Source: an uncultured Ruminococcus sp.
GTDB lineage: Bacteria; Bacillota; Clostridia; Oscillospirales; CAG-272
Reading direction: 5' to 3'
NCBI GenBank assembly: GCA_902783905.1
Contig: CACZSP010000268.1
Span: 1 to 11,443, forward strand
Length of the DNA stretch: 11,443 nt
Positions within the stretch are counted from its first letter, which is position 1. Each line of letters starts with the position of its first letter. The position numbers were made by a program, and so were the translations under genes. The notes beneath the pieces were generated by a model. That model did not search any database and had not been told where the DNA came from. It saw only the letters and a program-made list of their open reading frames with translations. This document shows, one piece after another, positions 6,758-11,443 of this stretch.

Positions 6758-8508
6758 GGAAGATACTCGGCTATCTCGGCAGGCACAAGTGGCAGATGAC
6801 CGTTTCGCTGTCGGTCAAAGTGCTCGCGTCTCTTCTGGAGCTGCTGCTTCCGTATATACTCAAGCACATCCTTGACGATATCATAACCCCGCTCGACGGA
6901 AAGACGGGGATAGATCCGGGAGAACATATACGAAGCATAGTCCTGTGGGCCGTAATAATGATCGTCTGCGCTTTCTTCGCCGTCGCCGGGAATGTCTGGG
7001 CGAACCGCCGGTCGGCGCTTGTCGCAAGGAACGTCGCCGAGGACGTCCGGAACGATCTGTTCCGCCGCACCCTTCGGCTTTCTCCGGCACAGACCGACGC
7101 CTTTACCGTCCCGTCCCTCGAGTCGCGGCTGACAACCGACACCTACAATATCCACAATTTCATTAATATGATGCAGCGGATGGGTATCCGCGCTCCCATC
7201 CTTCTCATCGGCGGACTGGCCGTGACCTCGATCATCGATATCCGGCTTACCGCGGTCATGGCGGCCGTTCTTCCGCTGATATTCGTTTCCTTCTTCCTCA
7301 TCACGTCGAAGGGCCTGCCAATGTTCATTAAGGTGCAGAAGGCGGTCGACGGAATGATAAGGGTCGTGCGGGAGGACGCGCAGGGGATACGGGTGATCAA
7401 GGCGCTCTCGAAGGCCGATTACGAGAACCGCAGATACGACGCCGCCAACAAAGGGCTGTCGTCGATCGAGGGACGCACTAACGTCATTATGTCGACGGCA
7501 AATCCGTTTATGAATCTGTTCATGAACGGAGGCCTTGTCGCCGTGGTATTCTTCGGCGCCCGACTCGTCAACGGGGGCGTGTCCGAGGTCGGAAGCATCA
7601 TCGCTTTCATCCAGTACTTCACCATGATATCCGGCGCCATGATGGCCGTCACCAGGATCTTCGTGTCCTGGTCGAAGGCGTCGGCGTCCGCCGAAAGGAT
7701 CGACGAGGTGCTCCGCACCGGCGAAGGTCTTCCGGTCTGTTCCGATGACGAATACCCCGGAAAGAGCGGAGAGAGCGGTATCGCGTTCGAAGGAGTGAAC
7801 TTCGGATACAGCAATACCAAGGAGGTCCTTCACGATATTTCATTCAGCCTTCCGGAAGGCGGCAAACTGGGGATAATCGGCGCCACCGGATCGGGAAAAA
7901 CCACCGTCATATCGCTTCTTATGCGCTTTTACGACGTCGGCTCGGGTTCCGTACGGATAAACGGAAGGGACGTGCGGACGATTCCGGAGGAGGAGCTGCA
8001 TTCGATGTTCGGGGTCGTCATGCAGAACGATTTCATAAGAGCGGACAGCGTTTCGGACAACATCCGTTTCGACAGGGATATCCCGGACGAAAAGATCCGC
8101 CGGGCGGCGGCGATCGCCCAGGCGGACGGGTTTATACGCGAGCTTGAAGGCGGATACGACTATCTTCTGAGCTCGAAGGGGACCAACGTTTCGGGAGGGC
8201 AGCGGCAGAGGATCCTGATCGCCAGGGCGCTCGCCGGTGACCCCGGAATACTGATACTCGACGATTCCAGCTCCGCACTCGACTACAGGACGGACGCGGA
8301 TCTGCGCCGCGCCATAGCCGAAAACCTGCCGCATACGACGACGGTCACCGTCGCCCAGCGCGTCAGCTCGGTCATGTCCTGCGACCTGATAATCGTGCTT
8401 GACGAGGGAAGGATCACCGGAATGGGGGATCACGGCTCGCTCCTCGAAAACTGTCCGGTCTACCGGCAGATCAGCGAGTCACAGATGGGAGGTGCTTTCC
8501 TTGAATAA
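6754..8508 (+). CDS. ABC exporter half-transporter, degenerate-site subunit of a heterodimer
   Basis: A 584-residue type IV ABC exporter with an N-terminal six-helix transmembrane domain (about 1-310) and a nucleotide-binding domain (about 342-575). Visible motifs are Walker A GATGSGKT (376-383), Q-loop Gln424, an intact signature VSGGQRQR (479-486) and Walker B ILILD (499-503). The residue after Walker B that should be the catalytic Glu is Asp504 (LDDSSSALD), and the H-loop His is Gln535 (VAQRVSS). This is the pattern of the degenerate subunit in heterodimeric exporters such as TM287/288, BmrCD and LmrCD. This chain therefore gives the working ATP site its signature motif but cannot itself provide the catalytic base. 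The partner is the next gene. The product acts in the cytoplasmic membrane, probably in efflux of a drug-like compound under MarR control; the substrate is unknown. Confidence 0.93.
   Translation: MRKILGYLGRHKWQMTVSLSVKVLASLLELLLPYILKHILDDIITPLDGKTGIDPGEHIRSIVLWAVIMIVCAFFAVAGNVWANRRSALVARNVAEDVRNDLFRRTLRLSPAQTDAFTVPSLESRLTTDTYNIHNFINMMQRMGIRAPILLIGGLAVTSIIDIRLTAVMAAVLPLIFVSFFLITSKGLPMFIKVQKAVDGMIRVVREDAQGIRVIKALSKADYENRRYDAANKGLSSIEGRTNVIMSTANPFMNLFMNGGLVAVVFFGARLVNGGVSEVGSIIAFIQYFTMISGAMMAVTRIFVSWSKASASAERIDEVLRTGEGLPVCSDDEYPGKSGESGIAFEGVNFGYSNTKEVLHDISFSLPEGGKLGIIGATGSGKTTVISLLMRFYDVGSGSVRINGRDVRTIPEEELHSMFGVVMQNDFIRADSVSDNIRFDRDIPDEKIRRAAAIAQADGFIRELEGGYDYLLSSKGTNVSGGQRQRILIARALAGDPGILILDDSSSALDYRTDADLRRAIAENLPHTTTVTVAQRVSSVMSCDLIIVLDEGRITGMGDHGSLLENCPVYRQISESQMGGAFLE
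8487..8493 (+). promoter_or_regulatory. Ribosome binding site supporting a TTG start
   Basis: GGGAGGT lies inside the end of the upstream gene and is 7 bases before TTG (8501-8503), an ideal spacing. The next in-frame ATG (8510-8512) is 16 bases away, too far for this site. It therefore points to TTG as the start of the second exporter subunit. Confidence 0.75.
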
Positions 8509-10372
8509 CATGCCGGGATTCGGAAACGCCGCTCATTTCGGCGGAAATTCAAGAAACAAACAGGCGCCCGCTCCCTCCGCAAAGCTCGACGCGAAATCCC
8601 GCCGACGCGTGCTTCTGCGGCTCGGAAAATATCTTCTGAATTACAAATGGTCGCTCCTTCTCGGTTTTATCCTTATGATGGGATCGAACCTGCTCGGCAT
8701 CATAGGCCCCAAGCTTTCCGGCAAGGCGATCAACGCGATAAAGCCGGGACAGGGACTCGTGGATCTTGACGCCGTCGGGCATTACTCGCTGCTGATGGCG
8801 CTTTGCTACGCGGGGTCGGCTATCCTTTCTTTTGCTCTCGCCGCGCTGCTCGTGCTGCTCGGAAGAAGGATAACCTATTCTCTCCGGAAGGATATTTTCG
8901 GTCACCTCATGACCCTTCCCGTCGGGTATTTCGACACCCACGCCACGGGAGACATCATCAGCCGAATATCCTACGACGTCGACACGGTAAACACGTCTCT
9001 TTCCCACGATCTGCTTCAGGTCTGCGCGAGCATCGTCACCGTCGTCGGATGTATCTATATGATGGCGTCGATTTCGCCTCTTCTGCTCATCGTTTTCGCG
9101 GTTACCGTTCCGATATCGCTCTCGCTGACGAAAAAGCGCACTACGAAGGTCCGCCCGCTTTTCAGGCTCCGTTCGGCAAAGCTCGGAGAACTTAACGGAT
9201 ACGCCGAGGAGATGCTGTCGGGTCAGAAGACCATCCGCGCCTACGGAAGGCAGGAAAAGATATCCGACGTTTTCGCCGGTAGAAACAAAGACGCCTGCGA
9301 CGCCTATTACAACGCCGACTATCACGGAGCGACGATAGGACCTTCGGTCAATTTCATAAACAACCTTTCTCTCGCGCTTATCATTCTTTTCGGCGGGATC
9401 TTCTACCTGCTTTCGATCACCGGAGGTATCGCTCCGACGTCGATACTATACATAATGCTGGGAGACCTGTCCTCCTTTATGCAGTATTCGCGCAAGTTCT
9501 CGGGTCCCGTCAACGAGTTCGCGAACATCCTTGCCGATCTGCAGTCCGCGCTTTCGGCTGCCGAAAGGATCTTCAGGATACTCGACGAAGCCCCGGAAAA
9601 GGCGGACGCGCCCGGGGCGAAGGAACTGACCGACGTCAAAGGAGAGGTCGAACTGTCGGGCGTGAAATTCGGATATATCCCCGGGAAAGAGATCATTCAC
9701 GATCTGTCGGTAAAGGCGGAAAGCGGCAGGACCGTCGCCATCGTAGGTCCGACGGGCGCCGGAAAAACCACGCTGATCAATCTGCTGATGCGGTTTTACG
9801 ACGCGAATGAAGGGAGGATCACGATCGACGGCAGCGAAATAAGGGAGGTCACCAGGTCGTCTCTGCGTTCGTCATTTACTATGGTGCTCCAGGATACCTG
9901 GCTGTTCGGCGGAACGATAGCCGAAAACATCGCCTACGGCAGAGAGGGCGCGACGGAGGAAGAAATAGAGGAGGCGGCGAAGGCGGCGAAGATCGACGGC
10001 TTCATCCGGACACTTCCGGACGGGTACGCGACGGTCGTCACCGACAACGGAGTCAGTATTTCCAAAGGTCAGAAGCAGCTGATAACGATAGCCCGCGCCA
10101 TGCTTTCCGATTCGCCCATGCTCATACTCGACGAGGCGACCTCCAACGTCGACTCGATGACCGAGATACAGATCCAGGAGGCGATGCTGAAGCTTATGCG
10201 CGGAAGAACCTGTTTCGTAATCGCGCACCGTCTGTCGACGATCAAAAACGCCGACCTGATCCTCGTGGTCCGGGACGGAAACGTGACGGAGCAGGGGACG
10301 CACGAGAGCCTTCTGCGCTCCGGCGGCTTCTACGCCTCTCTCTACAACTCGCAGTTCGAAAGCTGCGGATAG
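8501..10372 (+). CDS. ABC exporter half-transporter, catalytic subunit of a heterodimer
   Basis: A 623-residue exporter subunit, read from a TTG start that overlaps the previous gene by 8 bp. ATG at 8510 would shorten it by three residues; an upstream ATG at 8399 has no supporting site and lies deep in the previous gene. A Gly/Asn-rich then basic leader (about 1-40) precedes the six-helix membrane domain (about 45-340). The nucleotide-binding domain (about 380-615) shows Walker A GPTGAGKT (416-423), Q-loop Gln464, Walker B LILDE with catalytic Glu545, D-loop and H-loop His576 (IAHRLST). The signature is altered to ISKGQ (520-524). This chain supplies the catalytic residues of the active ATP site, and its altered signature faces the degenerate site of the partner. 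Co-translation with the partner fits an obligate 1:1 dimer. Confidence 0.93.
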   Translation: MNNMPGFGNAAHFGGNSRNKQAPAPSAKLDAKSRRRVLLRLGKYLLNYKWSLLLGFILMMGSNLLGIIGPKLSGKAINAIKPGQGLVDLDAVGHYSLLMALCYAGSAILSFALAALLVLLGRRITYSLRKDIFGHLMTLPVGYFDTHATGDIISRISYDVDTVNTSLSHDLLQVCASIVTVVGCIYMMASISPLLLIVFAVTVPISLSLTKKRTTKVRPLFRLRSAKLGELNGYAEEMLSGQKTIRAYGRQEKISDVFAGRNKDACDAYYNADYHGATIGPSVNFINNLSLALIILFGGIFYLLSITGGIAPTSILYIMLGDLSSFMQYSRKFSGPVNEFANILADLQSALSAAERIFRILDEAPEKADAPGAKELTDVKGEVELSGVKFGYIPGKEIIHDLSVKAESGRTVAIVGPTGAGKTTLINLLMRFYDANEGRITIDGSEIREVTRSSLRSSFTMVLQDTWLFGGTIAENIAYGREGATEEEIEEAAKAAKIDGFIRTLPDGYATVVTDNGVSISKGQKQLITIARAMLSDSPMLILDEATSNVDSMTEIQIQEAMLKLMRGRTCFVIAHRLSTIKNADLILVVRDGNVTEQGTHESLLRSGGFYASLYNSQFESCG

Positions 10373-10398
10373 GTCAATATACACCGGTCCTGAATACA

Positions 10399-10433
10399 AA
10401 CCGGCAGCGCTCACCGAAAGGGCGCTGCCGGTT
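10399..10433. terminator. Shared hairpin between convergent exporter operon and luxS
   Basis: AACCGGCAGCGC (10399-10410) pairs perfectly with GCGCTGCCGGTT (10422-10433) over 12 bp with an 11-nt loop. It sits between the stop of the exporter gene (10372) and the convergent luxS stop (10454), so it can serve both strands. On the plus strand the T6 run comes only 12 bases later (TGACGTTTTTT). On the minus strand the stem is followed by TTTGTATT. Neither is a classic immediate U-tract, but position and stem strength support a bidirectional terminator. Confidence 0.7.
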
Positions 10434-10453
10434 ATAATATCTGACGTTTTTTC

Positions 10454-10978
10454 TCATGAATCAAAAAAGTGCCGTCCGTCGTCCGTCACGAGGCGCTCCG
10501 CCCTCGGATATTCGAAGACGGCGTCGTTGTCCGCGTTCGCTTCAAGATAATCGGCGAATTCTCTTGCGTACCATTTAGCCATGTCAAGGTTGTGCATGCG
10601 GTAATAACCGCAGTTTTCGGGAGCGGTCCCGGGCACTTCCGTCACCTTTTCCACCGACCTGAAGGCGTTTTTAATCAGAGAATAGAGTTCCCGTGACCCG
10701 CGGTTTCCCTTGAGAATGAGATAAAAACCGGTCAGACATCCCATGGGACCCCAGTATATGACTTCGTCCTTCCACTCGGGATCGTTTCGCAGGTAAGTCG
10801 CGATGATATGCTCGAGGGAATGCATCGCCGCAACGTCGATGACCGGCTCTCTGTTGGGCCGTTTAAGTCTTATATCGTAAGTGGTGACCGAATAATCTCC
10901 GAGACGGTCGACCCTGCTTGTGAAAATTCCCGGTACGATGCGGTTGTGATCCACCGAAAAGCTTTGTATCAGTTCCAT
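10454..10978 (-). CDS. luxS: S-ribosylhomocysteine lyase (LuxS)
   Basis: LuxS cleaves S-ribosylhomocysteine to homocysteine and DPD, the precursor of autoinducer-2, in the activated methyl cycle; it is a cytosolic metal-dependent homodimer. The 174-residue protein has the expected family length. The metal site is complete: His53 and His57 in MHSLEHIIATYLRN, plus Cys123 in ENCGYYRMHNLDMAKW. Catalytic Glu56 and Cys81 (GPMGCLTGFYL) are also present. The wording of these motifs is of the clostridial type rather than the Bacillus type. The start is placed at MELIQSF because GGAGG (10985-10989) sits 6 bases upstream. A frame extending to 11023 would run through that site and into the repeat array. 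No other methyl-cycle gene is adjacent, so luxS appears to be transcribed alone. Confidence 0.96.
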   Translation of the reverse strand: MELIQSFSVDHNRIVPGIFTSRVDRLGDYSVTTYDIRLKRPNREPVIDVAAMHSLEHIIATYLRNDPEWKDEVIYWGPMGCLTGFYLILKGNRGSRELYSLIKNAFRSVEKVTEVPGTAPENCGYYRMHNLDMAKWYAREFADYLEANADNDAVFEYPRAERLVTDDGRHFFDS

Positions 10979-10984
10979 TTTTTT

Positions 10985-10989
10985 CCTCC
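10985..10989 (-). promoter_or_regulatory. luxS: luxS ribosome binding site
   Basis: GGAGG on the minus strand followed by six A residues and ATG is a near-ideal site. It decides the luxS start at 10978 rather than the longer frame. Confidence 0.85.
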
Positions 10990-11005
10990 GGAGCGGTATT
11001 GCCTT

Positions 11006-11146
11006 AACTTCACTTTGCGGCAAAGCCGCAATACTTCTCTGTGAGCGCAGCGAACAACTTCACTTGCCCGAAGGGCAAACTTCACTGACAACGATCAATC
11101 GTCTTTTCAAGCAAGTGACTTCATCAGGGCGCAAGCCCGTATTCAT
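11006..11146. repeat. Direct-repeat/hairpin mosaic in the luxS leader
   Basis: Three exact copies of AACTTCACT (11006-11014, 11056-11064, 11078-11086) and at least two or three diverged ones (TACTTCTCT near 11032, GACTTCAT near 11117, TATTCATTT near 11140) alternate with short inverted repeats. The inverted repeats are TTGCGGC-aaa-GCCGCAA (11015-11031), TTGCCC-gaa-GGGCAA (11064-11078), ACGAT-ca-ATCGT (11091-11102) and GGGC-gcaa-GCCC (11127-11138). An eroded one lies at about 11041-11055. Copies start every 22-26 bp in the better-preserved part. The array lies on the luxS side of the terminator at 11173 and ends about 17 bases upstream of the luxS ribosome binding site. I see no clear luxS promoter in or next to it. 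Its function is unknown. Confidence 0.75.
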
Positions 11147-11172
11147 TTTCTTACGTTCCGGCCGATCACAAA

Positions 11173-11225
11173 AGCCGAAGGGATAAGCTGCATCCTTATG
11201 ATGCCTCTCCCTTCGGCTGTTTTTT
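11173..11225. terminator. Strong bidirectional intrinsic terminator
   Basis: AGCCGAAGGGA (11173-11183) pairs with TCCCTTCGGCT (11208-11218), 11 bp perfect. Inside it is a nested stem, GCATC (11190-11194) with GATGC (11200-11204). On the plus strand a G and then six T follow (11220-11225). On the minus strand the stem is followed by TTTTGTG. It begins right after the stop of the minus-strand dockerin gene and would end that transcript, which separates it from luxS. The better U-tract is on the plus strand, where no gene is seen to end nearby. Confidence 0.85.
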
Positions 11226-11443
11226 CAATTCTGTTCGTTCAAAGCGCTTTGCCCGCTCGACTTATCCTGCTCGCCCGGTGCGCTCTGCTCGCCCGGTGCG
11301 TCCTGCTCGACCGGATCGTCCGCGGGATCGGGCGCGTGCGCGGGCATCACGAGCCTCCTCATCAGCGCGATAACGTCCTTCGAGTTCACCTTGCCGTCGC
11401 CGTTGACGTCGGCGGCGGGTCTGAAGGCGGCGGTGCCGTCAAC
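11225..11443 (-). CDS. C-terminal end of a dockerin-domain protein (partial)
   Basis: The last 72 codons of a minus-strand gene are visible; its start lies beyond the window. Residues 12-32 of this fragment (DVNGDGKVNSKDVIALMRRL and the next residue) form a type I dockerin calcium-binding half: Asp12, Asn14, Asp16, Asn20 and Asp23 occupy the loop ligand positions, followed by the recognition helix. Dockerins normally have two such halves. Only one is visible here, so the first would be upstream of the window or absent. After it comes a roughly 40-residue acidic, Pro/Gln/Ser-rich tail with EQ-x-APG repeats, ending SALNEQN. Dockerins attach secreted enzymes or surface proteins to cohesins; the catalytic or binding part of this protein cannot be seen. 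The stop codon overlaps the edge of the terminator at 11173-11225. Confidence 0.82.
   Translation of the reverse strand, partial: VDGTAAFRPAADVNGDGKVNSKDVIALMRRLVMPAHAPDPADDPVEQDAPGEQSAPGEQDKSSGQSALNEQN
11267..11314. repeat. 18-bp tandem repeat in the dockerin protein tail
   Basis: CTGCTCGCCCGGTGCG occurs at 11267-11282 and 11285-11300, and a diverged third copy (CTGCTCGACCGG) is at 11303-11314, giving an 18-bp period. It keeps the reading frame and encodes a six-residue unit (EQ-D/S-APG) on the minus strand. Such repeats expand and contract by slippage, so tail length may vary between strains. Confidence 0.8.

Noticed and set aside
6616..7833. A 405-codon open frame on the minus strand
   Set aside because: It is antisense to marR and the first exporter gene. 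Its composition is rich in His/Arg/Asp without hydrophobic core patterns, whereas the plus-strand frames have complete ABC and MarR motifs.
10979..11023. Longer luxS start adding 15 residues
   Set aside because: It would translate through the GGAGG site and into the hairpin repeat. LuxS proteins begin at the equivalent of MELIQSF.
11006..11146. CRISPR array or SAM-type riboswitch upstream of luxS
   Set aside because: The conserved units are only 9 bp and the intervening segments are palindromic and short, unlike CRISPR. I could not find the conserved helices or core of a SAM riboswitch.
11060..11146. 28-codon leader peptide on the minus strand upstream of luxS
   Set aside because: It runs through the repeats, has only a weak purine stretch upstream, and has no codon pattern suggesting attenuation.

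Overview
The window reads as a chromosomal stretch from a GC-rich gut- or rumen-type Clostridia member (Oscillospiraceae-like). This is an inference from four things: Firmicute-style GGAGG ribosome binding sites, a clostridial-looking LuxS, the C-terminus of a dockerin protein, and tightly packed operons. No rRNA, tRNA, insertion sequence, phage gene or CRISPR array was seen. GC-rich codon use leaves long open frames antisense to the real genes; these were discarded.

Left half (1-6045, all minus strand, read right to left): a compact operon encodes an ABC-2 type system related to the GldA/GldF/GldG proteins of Bacteroidetes. In transcription order it holds an ATPase with an unusual charged C-terminal tail, a six-helix permease, a GldG-like membrane-anchored extracytoplasmic protein and a large DUF4340 protein. 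Gaps between genes are 12-19 bp. Past the last gene lie a terminator-like hairpin and the first 27 codons of another minus-strand gene that leaves the window.

Centre (6046-6286): a divergent intergenic region. Rightward it carries a consensus extended -10 promoter (TTGACA, 17 bp, TGATATAAT) with a palindrome on the predicted start point, probably the operator of the MarR-family repressor it drives. A weaker leftward extended -10 candidate may serve the gld-like operon.

Right half (6287-10372, plus strand): marR and two ABC exporter half-transporter genes overlap (4 bp and 8 bp) and form one translationally coupled operon. The two exporters are clearly a heterodimer. The first has degenerate catalytic residues (Asp for Glu, Gln for the H-loop His) but a normal signature motif. 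The second has normal catalytic residues but an altered signature. MarR control suggests drug or toxic-metabolite efflux; the substrate cannot be read from sequence.

Far right (10373-11443): a GC-rich hairpin separates the exporter operon from a convergent luxS gene with all key zinc and catalytic residues. The luxS leader is made of 9-bp direct repeats (AACTTCACT on the plus strand) alternating with small hairpins, the least explained structure here. Beyond it, a strong bidirectional terminator follows the 3' end of a dockerin-containing protein gene cut by the window edge.
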